Origin: Hyphochytrium catenoides
Lineage: Eukaryota > Sar > Hyphochytriomycetes > Hyphochytriales > Hyphochytriaceae
Length of the DNA: 64,000 bases
NCBI GenBank assembly: GCA_900088475.1
Contig: FLMG01004571.1
Location: 45,875 to 109,874 of the forward strand
Direction: 5' to 3'
A model generated the notes under the pieces. It saw only the letters and a list, made by a program, of their open reading frames with translations, was not told the DNA's origin and made no database searches. The position numbers and the translations under genes were made by a program. This document shows, piece after piece, positions 11,532 to 24,310 of this stretch (the stretch's first letter is position 1; every line of letters begins with the position of its first letter).

Positions 11532-12374
11532 GAGCGCCTGTCGGACAGTTGTTTCTGGTCCCTATCTCCGTTCGTTTCCTGGTGATTTCTACAAATCAAA
11601 CTCAGAACTGTAACTTTAATGCATCACTTTGCTCACCTCAACGCCCCAATGTCTAGAGAATACGGGGTTTCAGGCTCTGGCGTACCATACCCGCAGTTAG
11701 GAGGGTTATAGCGAGAGATCGGAATCGCATCCTGAGCTACAATACACGGCTTGCGATGCACATATGGTCGAGAGCGGAGAGCATATAGGGATATTTTACG
11801 TTACTCTGGGAGGATATTCTGCAGTCCTCTCTCCTGCCTCCTACAAACATCCCTAGTGACGTTCTCTCTAGCTCAGCTCAGATAAAAACATATCAAGGTT
11901 ATCTCGGTGAAACCCTTCCACATTAGAGATGTCATTTCTAATTCTGCTATCAAGATTCTCCCCGATTACTTCGCGGTCCATAGCCTCTTTGCAGTATCGC
12001 ACCGTCCACCAAAGACTGACTTGTACCATGGTGTTGGTCACGTCCAAAAATGTCGGTCTCAACTCTACATCATCCTCCAAGTCCTAGAATTCAATAGGGA
12101 CCCAAGCTGAAGATACCCTAGTAGAAAACCCAATCGAGGCAGGGACAATGATGAGAGATGACTGGGAAAACTCCCTCCCTACGACAAAAGTTCATTTAGA
12201 ACGTCGGCTTTATTAGATGAGATCAGTCTTCCCTTAGTTGATCAGGAGGCTACTTGACTGAGGAGATGTGGTCTCCTTGTGCGATAACTTAATAGAGCTC
12301 TAATGCAGCTCCAATAATAAATAGATCTATAGGCCCTGTGGGCCGCCTCTAACGCTTGCCGTGGTTGTGCAGGC
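11532..12374. other. Convergent intergenic region, no gene seen
   Basis: Two convergent 3' ends flank this region: SPC24 (+) and the aspartic protease (-). A 70-codon frame on the minus strand at 11868-12080 has no family features or splice context, and I do not call it. Confidence 0.55.
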
Positions 12375-14079
12375 TCAAGGATGCACCGCGCTAATGGGTG
12401 ACATAGCTGAAAATGCTCTCGCTGTCTTCTTCAGCCTGAGAGCTTCTTCTGCTCGTCTTAGGGCCTCTCTTTGACAATTGCTAACCTGCCTCTTGACAGA
12501 GTCCTGACTAGCGATAGAGTACGCAGCTGCTTCTCTCTGCCTCAGGCAGAGATCGCCCACCTTGAGAACTATATGTCTCAGAAAGCATATTGCAAAGAAA
12601 AAGAAAAACACAATCCCCACACAGATCACCACCACCTGAATTATGGGCACGTGGTCACTCGTTGAAGGAAGCGGCATCCTCTCCCCCGACGGGGTCATAA
12701 GTCCAGCGCTGACTAAATCCTTTCCTCGGACATTTAACGAGACAGACAGCATTGGAGAGGAGGAGAAGAGAATCGGGGATACCACTCTAAGAAAGCTTTC
12801 GCCGAAGGCCCATAGATTGTCAACGCCTCCTTCTGCGAAAGTGGTGCCCACCATAAAGGTGTACGTGCCCCGACAACCTGTAGCGGAACTCCTCCAAAAA
12901 AGCTCATCCTGAGAGACAGAGATGCTTGTCTCCGCTCCGCTGCCATCCACAAGTTCCACATAGAGATGGCCATGGAGCTTGTCAGGACAAACGAACATAC
13001 CCCGATCCAGACAGGTGGGTTCAAACTCACATTGCTTCTCAAGAAGTTTTGGGAGAATATTTTTGGAGAAGGTCTCGTTATCCAAGAAAATCCCCAACAA
13101 ACCGCTGTCAAGGACGGCCACCTTCTTGTGCAGTCTAGTTGTTCCTGTTTTGGCCCAAGCCCTATGCTTTCCAAGCGACAGGACAAAATCGAGATGGCTA
13201 ACTTGAACGGACCAGTGGTTAGGGTCGGCAACCTCTAATGTCTGCCAGGAGCAACCCTTCCTATCAAAACAGTCCGCAGGATCGTAACCCCCGATTACGA
13301 TGGTCGAGCTCACTTGGCCGCTGCTGTTACTATAGTGCCAGCTGAACGTGTCCATGAAGCCAGACGACGCCCGCTGTGACTTTGCAAGAGGTTGAGGAGG
13401 GGCAAGACCCAAGATGCCATCGTAGGGCCAGGTTCCAGTTTGAATGTGATCTTTGATGGCTATCCGCTGGACCAGGGCCATGGAGAGCGGAAGGCTCCTC
13501 CCTGCCACCAAAACCTCCTCTTCGAGCGGCTGGCCCTGAAGAGTTTTTCCCCGGTAAAATGCTTCTAAGGGACAGTTCGTACAAGGAGCGCTAGTACAGT
13601 TGTGTCCATGACAGTCCGACAAATTGCCTGGCCGATAAGAACCTGCGCTTTCCTTGGTACACAGAGATTTGAAGAACGTCAGCATTGACCCCGACACAGA
13701 GTTGTAGATTAGGGTTACCTGCTTGCAGGGAAGGCACCAATACTCTAACTTGTCTCCCTCCAATCGATGCTGCCGGCATGCTTGACAGTCGTTAGAGAGG
13801 ACCCATACTCCAACGATACCTGTTATCACATAGATAGAGTGGATGAGTGCCCAAAAGACTAAGTGCACAGAAGAAGAAGGACCTACTAGTGTCAAAAAGC
13901 ATTTCATATGATTCCTGTCCAACCGTCACCGTTCCTAGATATCCACCAAACACCGTACCGCTCCTGTTGCCCTCTAGTCGGAAGAAGCGTGACTTCACTT
14001 GTGTGAATGGCTTCAGGCTAATCTGGTGGGCGCCCGTAGGTTGGGGCTCATCCCATGCTGATCTCTTCCGCAGGCTCAT
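12375..14079 (-). CDS. Membrane-anchored pepsin-family aspartic protease, plasmepsin V-like
   Basis: Two exons (14079-13887 and 13819-12375) joined by a 67-base intron give 545 residues. The intron falls inside the first active-site triplet and restores LFDTS, the N-terminal catalytic Asp motif; the second is VAVLDSG. A Cys-rich stretch follows the first site (CQACRQ, CLPCK, then several Cys within about 45 residues), and IVIGGYDPADC follows in the middle. A single membrane helix (VVVICVGIVFFFFFAICFL) lies near residue 455, followed by a basic cytoplasmic tail of about 70 residues. The Cys-rich insert, GGYDP block and C-terminal anchor resemble plasmepsin V and TgASP5, secretory-pathway proteases that process exported proteins. 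BACE-like proteases are an alternative. No signal peptide is visible after the first ATG, so an upstream exon is probably missing. Confidence 0.9.
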
Positions 14080-15605
14080 TTTCCATCGACATGGATGAAC
14101 TTCAAACCGTCATATTGGTGCATTCACACAGCCTTCCTTCTGCTCCCAGATAAATCCTCACTTGCGCCGGACGAAGCTGTAATGTGCCAACGATGTTGCA
14201 AGCTCTACTAAGGCCTCTAGATTTTTGCAGCCCCGCTGTGCCAGCAGCATAGCAAGAGGCTGCAAGCACCACCTACAGGCCCCAGCCTGGTTTTGTTACC
14301 ATCTCTCTCATACTTCCCTACACAGCAATGAGCAAAATCCTTGCTGACACGACTCTATCATTGCCCTAGACCAGCCATGATCCCTTGCCCACTTTGCAGC
14401 AGGATGCACCACACCAGCCCCAAGAGCCCATCATCATCTTTATCATTCTATCATTGGCAGCGGTCGCCTAGGGAGGACCCACAAGGGCCAAGACCAGAAG
14501 AGGAGAATCATCCATTGACCTCCTCCCTGCACTGCAGACACTCTCCTGCCTGGCCTCATGCTGACCGGTGCACAGATGCCGTTGCGGGCGGCTGCTTGTG
14601 AGCTCCGATGACAAGCAGTCCAAAGCAAAGCATTATTTTCACCTGCACAAGCCAGAGCCTTCTCTCATCTTTTCCCCTTCACTTGTCGGGAGGGAAGTCT
14701 GCAGTTGCCCTTTGACACACATGACAATACGCATTTGGGATCCAAAGAGGTTTATCCTGATTTCTAGCAGCTTTTTGTGGTGAGTATTCGGGATGTAAGG
14801 TTAAAAAATTGTAGTTGTGCAAAACATTGTAAAATGTTTGTCGTGCAAGAGACAGAATCTGCCAACCAAAGTAATGCCGCCCCTCAACACACGATGATAC
14901 ATGAGCTTTGGCCCATCATCTGATCGTGTGCCGCCCTAGCAAGAAAGTCCATTGGTCGTACTTGTACAGCTGGGACCAAAAGTACACAACGGCTTCTGCT
15001 AGGATACGATCATACATACTACTACCAACTACGCGTACACGCGGGATAGGAGTGCATGGCCCTATTATTAGCCGAGAACGTAATCCGACATTTTGAAGCC
15101 TATAACTCTTTCTATCCTATATCTTATGCCCTAGAAATCTGTACCTATGGCGAAATGAGTGCCTACATTATCTTTAGTCATTAGGTGGTAGTATTTGTGG
15201 GCGACAAAAGAAGGAAGAAGGTTCTTCGCTTTGGCTTTGGCTTTGGGCTTCCTTTCGCTTGAAAGATCTTCAGATTGAGATCTGCAGACGATATCCAGGA
15301 TCACGCTGGCGAGGCCGCAGCTTCGCTCTGTGCTTCACTATGCGATTGAGCATGGCCTGGTGAGCAAGGCCTGCGGGCATAAAGGGGAAGTACGGCTGGG
15401 ATGGCCATAATGTGGATGTTTATGGCTTAGTAGATTATCTCTTCGCAAAATAGAGGACCTCGGGGCCGTCAAGTTCAGGAGAGTCAGCTACACTTGGTTG
15501 AAGGGGAGGAATGTATAAGGGGCGTACGCTATCCCCTCGCTGTCCCGGTCAGTGGCAAGCTACCCAGTCTCTTATTCACCTTCTACCATAGATCTGAACA
15601 GCCGC
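14080..15605. other. Divergent intergenic region
   Basis: This lies between the protease (-) and taspase-1 (+) starts. The missing signal-peptide exon of the protease is expected here. One minus-strand candidate near 14520-14480 begins MDDSPLLVLALV and could splice in phase to about 14108, but its acidic N-terminus makes it weak. An imperfect TTTGGC repeat lies at about 15225-15260. Nothing else is supported. Confidence 0.5.
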
Positions 15606-18111
15606 ATGGCTCACGAGTTTGTCGAGATTGATGTTAGAGAATGCGCTGTGCATTCCACATCGGTTGATGGAGGTGGCTTTTGGGCTGTTATTGTGCATAG
15701 TGGTGCAGGTCAGCACCCGCCTGACAGCAGCACAGAGGCGTCTCAGTTCCATAAAGCAATGAAAGAAGCGTGCGCAGCGGCTTCCGAGATATTAAAAGTA
15801 AGCAGGGCCACTGAACTGCGTGCCGACTTTTGTCCATGAGCATCTCGCTCAAGTCGTGCTCAGTGGCCATCCTCATAAGAACCGCCGTAATACACTTCTT
15901 CGAACTCTAATAACAAGTTCTTCTCCCTCAAAGCTCTTACCTCCTGGCTTATCTAGCTATCCTTCTTTGAATTCCCGCACAGTCTGCCCATGGAGATGCC
16001 ATCTCAGCAGTGACAAGAGCAATCCGCACTTTGGAAGATGATGAGGTGACTAATGCTGGATATGGTTCAAACCTTACCTCGAAGGGCAAGGTGGAGTGTG
16101 ATGCCGGTATCATGTGCGGCAACTCGAGACTATCTGCCCATGTGGGAGCAGTGTCGAGGGTCAAAAACCCTATAGACTTAGCCTGCGCACTCTTGAGGCG
16201 CTACAAGAAGGTATCAATGCTGAGCAATGAATTGGGCCCTCTTCGTCCACACTTGGCTAGGTTTAGACATGTCCATCCGAACCACACTATAGTTGAGGGG
16301 CTCATCTCTTTGTCCGTTTGCCTGTCTCTTTCCAGCGTTGGTTTTTCGTAGAGCTTGATAGTTCTCATTTGTCTCTCAGTTTACTCTCGCTCGCATGACA
16401 CACGTTTGTCCTCTTCACTTCGAATTTGGAATATTACCTTCGTCTCACGTTTCTTACTAAGGCCTCTGGACCTACTCGTACCCTATAGAGATATGATCTC
16501 ATTCCTGCATTCGTTTATGTCTTTCGGTGCTCTCAGTTGACACTCTGCCCCTTGTATGGTCCGACTTCCACTCTATGCCAATACCGGGATGTATAGGGAA
16601 GACGCTCACTTGATAGAGTATCTCCCTTGTTTCTTGGCGGTGCTGGTGCCACCTCCTGGGCCAAGAGGCATGACGTGAAGATTTTAAAAGACAAGAATGC
16701 GCTGGTATGTAAGCAAGATATCTTAGAGGTAAGCCCGACCTAACCTTCGAATCTCGCCTTTCACCAAGGTCTCTCCTCCAGCGATGAGAGCTTGGCAACA
16801 CTACCAGGGCCTCCTCGCAGAAGAGGAGAACGGAAGTGGACAGAGTAGGAGAAAAAGAAGGAGACAGGAAGGCACTGCCAAGAGGAAAGAGGTGCAAGGG
16901 AAGATGATGGATACGGTGGGGGCAATCTGCATCGACAGCCGTGGAAGGGTGGCTGCCGGTATGCAGCGCTCATCTACTGCCTACATATCCTATACATGTT
17001 GCCTAACCGATGGGCCCCTCCTCCTCTCGGCCCTTCATGACTACCCATCACTACTCCTAGCGCCTTAGTTCCTTAGGCCCTATAGCAATGTCTTGGACCT
17101 ACTCTTGCCGCCTAACGCACATTCGTTTCATCCTTGCGCCCTCTCGTCGTAACCTATCTCATAGGAGTATCCAGCGGCGGCATTGCGATGAAGTCTTCGG
17201 GGCGTATCGGCCATGCCGCCTGTCGAGGAGCAGGATGCTGGGCTCAAGATGGCTCTCTCTCCTCTCCAGGAATCAGCGTCTCCACGTCAGGTAATAGAAA
17301 ACTTCTTTATGGCTGCAGCGTGTTGGGGATCAAGCTGCAACGAAGCAACCCGGCTGTTCCATACAAACTCTCTAGCCATGGTCTCGGAGATGAAAAGCGT
17401 TGGTGGAAAGAGAGCAGATATGGATAGGGGATAATGAACCGAAGAAGTTCCATGAAAGTTCCTAACTGTTGGGAATGACTAAGCGGAAAGCGAGAGGATG
17501 AAGGAGCTAGAACAGGTGAGAGCTAAGCTGCTCGTCAAACCGTCCAGGCTGCGGAGAGGAAATCATGCACTCAATGCTCGCGATGAGATGTGCAGAAATA
17601 ATCCAGCAGGCACAAGGGGATGAGCTGCGGTACGTTGATCAAATTGCGTTCAAGGATCATCTATCTGATAGGCTTTGTGTCAAACTGTGTCGTCCTACTC
17701 CTGTCAGGCGAAAAGAAATAGAGGCTTTTTTCCAAGATGGGAACGCAGAGGCTGGGATAATTGGATTAATCGCCGATAAAGGTACAATTCATAACAGAAA
17801 AGAAGCGAAGGGAAGGGAGTTGGATGGTCAAAGTGCATCCTGTTAGACGTAACTTATTCTTCCTGTCCGCTCACTCAATTTTTCTGAAGGGACGATTAAG
17901 GGCTTTGCAGCTCATGTCACACCCAGCTTCGGTGTGGGATACTGCTCAAGCGTGAGCCCTCAACCTTCAGTGAGTGCCGCGGTTCTAACCTCAAGTGGCT
18001 CTCCATCTCATAACTGACGGCCTTTGTCTTCAGACCAGCATTCTTAGAAGCGTAAAGGGCGAAAATCCGGTGGTCTTCAGAATGCTAGAGCTGTCGCCAC
18101 CACCAGCCTAG
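15606..18111 (+). CDS. TASP1: Taspase-1 (threonine aspartase)
   Basis: Eight phase-consistent exons (15606-15797, 15983-16210, 16597-16704, 16769-16958, 17165-17290, 17548-17781, 17890-17969, 18034-18111) give 411 residues; human taspase-1 has 420. Taspase-1 is an N-terminal-nucleophile hydrolase that cleaves itself before a Thr and then cuts nuclear proteins after Asp. Visible blocks are VIVHSGAGQH at the N-terminus, NAGYGSNLT, KVECDAGIM, SPLFLGGAGATSWA, a basic loop (SRRKRRRQEG), the self-cleavage site MMDTVGAICID with predicted nucleophile Thr225, VSSGGIAMKSSGRIGHAA, and STSGCGEE. The long basic loop before DTVG and the SSGG and STSGCGE blocks separate taspase from ordinary isoaspartyl peptidases. 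The ATG at 15606 is the first in frame. The stop lies only 68 bases from the stop of the opposing phosphatase gene. Confidence 0.94.
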
Positions 18112-18179
18112 GCGTCGCGGCAGAATACTGGCCTTTCATCTGCATCTGTCTGGGAAAATGTTAGCAGTCTGGGGAGGTT

Positions 18180-20662
18180 TTACCAGTGCTTGTCTGAAGA
18201 TGCACTGTCTCCAAGAGCTACTCCTGGTACCACGATGGGCTTGTCGACATGGAAGCGATGGCATTCCTGGTAGAAGTTCCTTGGAATCAGCTTCGACAAG
18301 AAACGCTAGGCGTCATGAAGGCGAACACGTGTCAGTCATGGAGAGCAAGAGGTGATGAGAAAGCATCAGCAAGCTGGCGGCAGAAGACAGTTAGATGAGC
18401 GCATTTTGCATCTAATAATTGATAGAGGCCGTGGGCTTAAAACGAGCTCAATAGAAAATATTGCGGTCTGAACAAGCAACAGGCCGAGAAAGGAACAAGC
18501 ATCGATTGGACAAGGAACTCACCTCCAAGTCAGTTAATGACACCAGGCCTTGCTCATCAGCCTCTGGTAGCTTGATGACATTCCAATTATAAAGTATGCG
18601 CACGGCATAGTCGTCTCTACCGCTGTCCTTACTGGAGGAAGAAGCAGAAGGCTCTTTTCGATAGAGTTCGAAGACGACATTAGCAGCATAAGGCGGCCAG
18701 TGTGGCTCATAAGCGCCTAAAGCCTTGAGTAGGGGTAGAATGGTGGTGTCGTGGCCCGAGTAGATATAGAGCTGGCGCTCGTCGTCGCCGTGAATAATAT
18801 TCTCCATTCTAGAATAAGTGCCAGGATAATGCCAAGTCAGACAATAATACGGAGACGACTGTCCTGTATAGAAGCATCACCCATGGCTTCCGCTAAGACA
18901 GCTAGATGAGGATGGAAAGACAATGCCAGACCTGTTCAGTAACTCGCCGAGAAGCCCTCCTATTGAGAGCTTCAGGAGCTCGACACCCTCCCTGGTCTCT
19001 CCGTCACCCACTAGCCCAGAGATGTCGTGCACTGCGATTTCTCTAAGATACACACGAATTGGCTCGCGGCAAGTGGTGCATTGGCAGAAGACATGCGAAG
19101 GGAGAGAGAGAGGAAGATGGACATTCTTCACCTTCTACTAGGATGGAGGTCCTCATGGCAAAGACCGGCAAGCTACACACTAAGCAAAAGGAAAATAGAT
19201 AGAGTTCTACATAGGACGAGAGGACGGGGAAAGTAGGGCCAGAAGTACAAAGAGCACTTACCTCACTTGGGCGACAAGATCATGCGTCACTCCTGGCGGT
19301 AGTGCTTTGCCGTGAGCCACCCGAGAGGAAAAGATGTCATTCAGAGCGATGGCGTCCAGCTTCAGCTCCGAGGTGCCCAGCAAGCGGTTCATCTTCTCCA
19401 AAACGGAAGCGGAGTTAGAGTGGGCGACTTGCTCACTATGCACACAGAACAATGGTTGTCAGCAATCAGCTCACGCAGCCAGAGAAGACGAAAGATTTCT
19501 TTCACATAGCTATCTCTCCTCCCCTCCCTTTCAGATATCTCTCGTGACCTCCTCCTCTGCTTTCATAGTCTCTTTCGTTGAACAAATGGCCCGCAGCTAA
19601 GCGCGCGTTCTTTCTGTTTCTAACGTTTTATCTCTGACAATTGATCGTTTGGTGACCCCTTTCTCTGTTTCATGGTCCTTTCGTAGCTCTGCCTCATTAC
19701 CTCCTTCTCTTCTTCACGAGAAATAAGAGCTGCGGGCAGTGTCTTCCATTAGGATACACCCACTCAGCTTCATCCTGGACGGTGCGCACTGCTACCGTCC
19801 CTTCTTGTCCAGGATAAAGACCCACCAACGTCCCGTGTGCACTCTCAATAGTGCGCGATAGATTGGAGCTTCGCACTGAAAGCTCTGTTGGGACGAGGGA
19901 GGGAGAAAGGAGCCTGGTCTGTTCAACATAGCGTCTATTCAACGCAAGAACAGCAATAGAAAATTGCAGAGTAAAGAAGGGTTAGGCCGTACACAATGAA
20001 CCGCACGTGGAAGAGAGATAGTCCCGGGAGGAAGGAACGAAGATGGAGAGCGCCCAGGCCCAGTGAGAAATGGGAAGTGACAGAGAGACAAGATTAGGTG
20101 AGCGACAGGACCACGGTGAGAGAGAAGTCGGTCGGCCTGGCAAGTTAGAAGGGAAAAGAGAGTCACAGACCAAGCGGGGAACAAAGCGGGACAGAGTCAT
20201 AGAGCGATGAGGAGTGGACAGTAGAGCTAGAGAAGCGTACCGGCGGAGCTCTTCACCTAACTCCACCGTCTGCCGCCATCCCAGGTCTGACAATTGTCCA
20301 CTATGGCATCCTCCAGGGAGACTCTTCGCTCTCTGTCTCGCATCAATCTTCGATGGCGGTCGAGGATGGCCATCTATCTTAAGGATCTGTATCGATGGCT
20401 TCATCTGCTGGTTGAACTCTCGTTCCTTTCCGCAGACGTCCCACTGCACTTCTTCCTGATTTGGAAGTGAGTTCAGCGGACTTCGAGCGCCATGTCGAAG
20501 CACCACTTGCACGTGTACGAGCTGGTACTTTGACCCATTGGAGGAGAGAGGAGAAACTCGTAAAGGGCCTTCTCTCTTCTCACAGTGACTGAGAATAGAT
20601 CCTCCGGAGAGCAGGGCGGTGAGGGAGACGATCCCAGAGCGAACTAAGCAGGCGCGTTGCAT
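18180..20662 (-). CDS. Histidine acid phosphatase, ACP6-like
   Basis: Six phase-consistent exons (20662-20241, 19934-19701, 19435-19267, 19062-18932, 18808-18523, 18305-18180) give 455 residues. The family uses a phosphohistidine intermediate. The nucleophile motif LRHGARSP includes His57, and the acid motif SGHDTT lies in exon 5. The order QLSDLGWRQTVELGEELRRRY, then SVRSSNLSRTIESAHG, then YPNGRHCP follows lysophosphatidic acid phosphatase type 6, which acts on lysophosphatidic acid and is mitochondrial in animals. The first 25 residues (MQRACLVRSGIVSLTALLSG) are hydrophobic and basic, so they may be a targeting or anchor sequence. Multiple inositol polyphosphate and prostatic-type acid phosphatases are related but match less well. 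The gene converges on taspase-1. Confidence 0.92.
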
Positions 20663-20979
20663 TATAACGCGCCGAAGGTTACGTACACGAAGCTTCCTTT
20701 CTTAAGCTTTTGAGGTGCTAAGTGGCACTGACCCCAAGACGCCGCTGCTCCGACCTCCGCTGACAATAGCTGATGATGTCAGTGAAGGGAGCCCCAGGCC
20801 TTGATCCGCTAGTGAGAGAGAGACGATGGGGACACTGAGGAGGTCTTCTTGAGTTTACCGCTCACCCTGTCTCTTCATCAAGAGAGAGAGAGATGGAGGA
20901 TTGCGTGGCCCCAGGCTCTGAAGAGACAAAGTGATGACCAACACTTCGGAGACCCGTGACAAGAAAGAGCGAGCGTGAG

Positions 20980-21007
20980 AGAGAGGCGTGAGAAAGAGAG
21001 AGAGCGT

Positions 21008-21038
<31 letters not shown>

Positions 21039-21047
21039 CGTGAGTGA

Positions 21048-21085
<38 letters not shown>

Positions 21086-21375
21086 GTGAGTGAGAGAGAG
21101 AGAGACAAAGAGAGAGAGAGAGAGAGGGAGCAGAGAGACAGAGAAAGAGAGAGAGAGGGAGACAGAGAGACAGAGAGACAGAGAGAGACAGAGAGAGACA
21201 GAGAGAGAGGGGGAGACAGAGAGACAGAGAGAGAGAGAGAGACAGAGAGAGACAGAGAAAGAGAAAGAGAGTACGACAGCAAGGGTTGGGGAAAGAGAAA
21301 GAACGGAAAAGAGAAGAAGGAAGAGAAAGAGAGAGAGAGAGAGAGAAAAGAGAAGAGGTGACAAAGAGAAAGAAA
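20980..21375. repeat. Long (GA)n/(GACA)n simple repeat
   Basis: About 400 bases of GA with embedded GACA units on the plus strand, degenerating to GAAAGA at the right end. It lies upstream of the minus-strand acid phosphatase gene. Frames through it encode only Ser-Leu or Arg-Glu repeats and should not be called as genes. Confidence 0.95.
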
Positions 21376-24117
21376 GACAGGGAAACTGAGATGAGGGAAG
21401 AGGTAGATTGTTAATTATTGCTATCTACCGCCGTATCTACCAGTACATAACTTCCCTTCCCCAACACCACAACAACCATAGTATTGTTTCTCCGAGAAAT
21501 ATATTGCAAGCTTGTGTACAACTTATCACACGCTGGTATTTACCGAGAAGGTCCCACTTGTCAATGAGCAACAAGGTCGTTCCTCCTCATCTCTTCTTCT
21601 TTTGCTGCTCCATCATCGTCTTCTACCCTTTTCCTCCCTGATCATCATCACTCAGCCACTATTGCCTGCACCAGCCAGGGGGACACTAACAGGAAGGTAT
21701 TCCTCCTCTTACTACTGCTAGCGGTAGTAGGCAGAGGGAAAGGAAGGGCATCCTCTCATGGGTGGGGCGAGGGAATGACTGGGCAGTTGAAAGAAGACAG
21801 ACCGACCTGCTTGTGCCTCTCTAGGGAGTGGTGCTTGTTTCTTTCTTGGGTGGAGGAAGGAGAGGAGGAAAAGGGACGAGAAGGCGGCAGCAACCTTCAA
21901 CCATCAGAGAAGAGGTGCATCTTTCACTCCCGAAGAAGCCCTCGTTTCTTCTTCGGTCGTTCATGTCGTGATTAGATAAAAGGTGTATCTTCTTCGTTCT
22001 TCCCTTAGATCATTCAACCACTCAGTCATGTAACAATAAGAGGGCTGTGCTTGCTCTCTTTGTGATGGGCCAGCGAGATCATGGCCAAGTAATAAACTTC
22101 TTGCTGATAGAAGGAAGAGGAGGTAGTACAGGTCATTCTCATAAGAATGCGATACGCAGCAGAGTAGAATAACACGGCTGCTACGACAGCGTGGAAGAGC
22201 AGCAGCAGCGTCTCCTACAGCGTTATATTATACAACCTCAGGTCCTTTAGGGCGGCCTATATGGAAGGGAGTCGATAACTCGATGTGAGCGTTCGGAAGA
22301 CGCCTCCAGAAGAAAGCCAAGCAACACTTCGCCTATGCATTTTTATTATCTGTCACTTAGTTGTTGCATCTCGCTTCACCTGTGGATGGGCGGTGATGGA
22401 GGAGGGAGCACCGCCGAGAGGGCTTCCTTCGTCCGTCTTAGTAGCGCCAGTAATTGAAGGACGTCAGAAAATAAGGTAGCTATATCATCACCCCTACCAT
22501 GCACCACCGCCACCACGAGAGCACGGTTCTTGCTATCGAGGAGGATGAGGGACCTACTACAGCCAGGAGGTAATGGACGGAAAGATCACTGATAATTGAC
22601 CAGAGAAAGTAATTCCTCCTTCTTTTGATCTTCTCTCTCACACTATTATGCTCCTCCTTCCACCTATTCCTTGCTGCATGTTTAGTCTCCTCGGTTAGTT
22701 AGCCACTCTTTTCTTATGTCTCTTTTTCGTTAGCTGATGATCCGCAGACATGGAGAAGGAAGAATGAGGAGGAGGCCACGACGCGGTCGCCAGCAGCGCG
22801 CCACCACCTCTCGTGCCGCAGCATCCTCTATTATATATACTCCGGAGTATTCTCCTTAACGGAAGCTTGTAGTACTTCTTGGGGTGGGAAATCCTAAAAA
22901 TAATAGAAAGAGAAGAGAGAAGAACAATTGCCACTTTATCTTCCTCCTGTGTACCTGCCAAAGCTGGTCGCCTATCTGTCCTACCGCCTCACACTACTTC
23001 TTCCTGGATAACGAAGGTCAACTCTGCACCCATCGTCACTTTTTGGGGAGGAGACCTCCTACTGCATGAAGTAGTAGCGGTGGCAGTCTCTTCATTTAGA
23101 AATGCGGCCTAAGTCATGATTAAGGTCCCATCATGTACCCGACAGAAAGAGTTAAACGTCAATGAATGCAAGAGAGCTGGGGAAGATCGAATGATTTGAC
23201 TCAGCCTTAATAAGGTCTCCTCAACACAATCTTCTGGGAGAGGAGGGTGCCCGTCAGAACATCAACTAACCTTTACCTCGCAGGGACATCAAGCATCGCC
23301 CCCACCTCTTGCTGCTGCCTTCCAATTAGCAGGGAACAAAGAAAGACATCCAAATCGGCAGCAAAAAGGAGGAGGAGGTGGAGGAGGAAAGGAAGAAGAC
23401 GACGACAAAGGAGACGACGGCAGCGAACAAAAGCCGGATGGATAATAAAGCAGTGGGGGAAAGAGCAGCAAGAGGAAGAAGAGAGACGACGAAATATCCA
23501 GCGATGATGGCAAGAGGAGGGCGAGTGAGGAAAAAGGAGGCACATAAGGCACTGTGGGAGGCTGTATGCAACCCTCCCGGCATCCAACGGCGGCGGCGGC
23601 GGAGCCTCAGCGGCAGGAGAAAGAAAGAAGCTGAAGAAGCGAGCGAGGGTGTTCGCCATCCAGTCCCCGCCGCCGCTTCATCAGCAGCGGGAAGAGCAAA
23701 GGTATTGATCGCACTTTTTGGTGAGGAAAGATGAAGGGCTTTTTTTGACAAGGGATTCAATTATCTGTAATAAGAGACAGTTGCTATTGGAATATAACGT
23801 GTCTGTAGTATGCTTATTCTTAACGCTTAAGAACCGTTTTGACATTTTTAAGCCTTTGTTAATTGTGTGAATTTAAACCTTCGTCTCTCCTACCAACCTG
23901 TCCAAAGAGAATATTGTCTCGTGTTTATTAACTTTGTCAATATTGAGGCAGGGACATTTTGCAATATTCCCCTCACAGAAATTGGGGGACTTTTTTTTTA
24001 CGGTAGCTTTCAGAAGGAAGGAAATTTATTGTATAAAGACACAGCTTTCTCTGTTGGCGAATATTTCCGACAGGTTGAAGCTTTCGTGCCCAAACGTCTA
24101 AGAATAAGCCCCTCTCC

Positions 24118-24262
24118 CTTCCTCTTCCCCATCAACACCCTCTTCTCTCTCTCCTCTCTGTCTCTCTCTCTCTCTGTTCGCTCTCTCTCTCTCTTTCTCT
24201 CTCTCTCTTCTCTCTCCCTCACTCTCTCCCTCACTTTCCTTTCTCTCCTACTCTCTCTGTCT

Positions 24263-24303
<41 letters not shown>

Positions 24304-24310
24304 CCATTTC
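24118..24310. repeat. Long (CT)n simple repeat
   Basis: Nearly continuous CT/CTC/TTTC sequence on the plus strand, about 0.7 kb upstream of the ATP-grasp start codon. A short opposite-polarity GA run (about 24724-24755) lies between it and that gene. Confidence 0.9.

Noticed and set aside
20855-21364. Long Ser-Leu or Arg-Glu repeat frames on both strands
   Set aside because: They are translations of a GA/CT microsatellite, open in several frames at once, with no start context or domain.
23273-23760. Overlapping long open frames on both strands
   Set aside because: Low-complexity purine-rich DNA gives open frames in several phases; no domain and no splice context.
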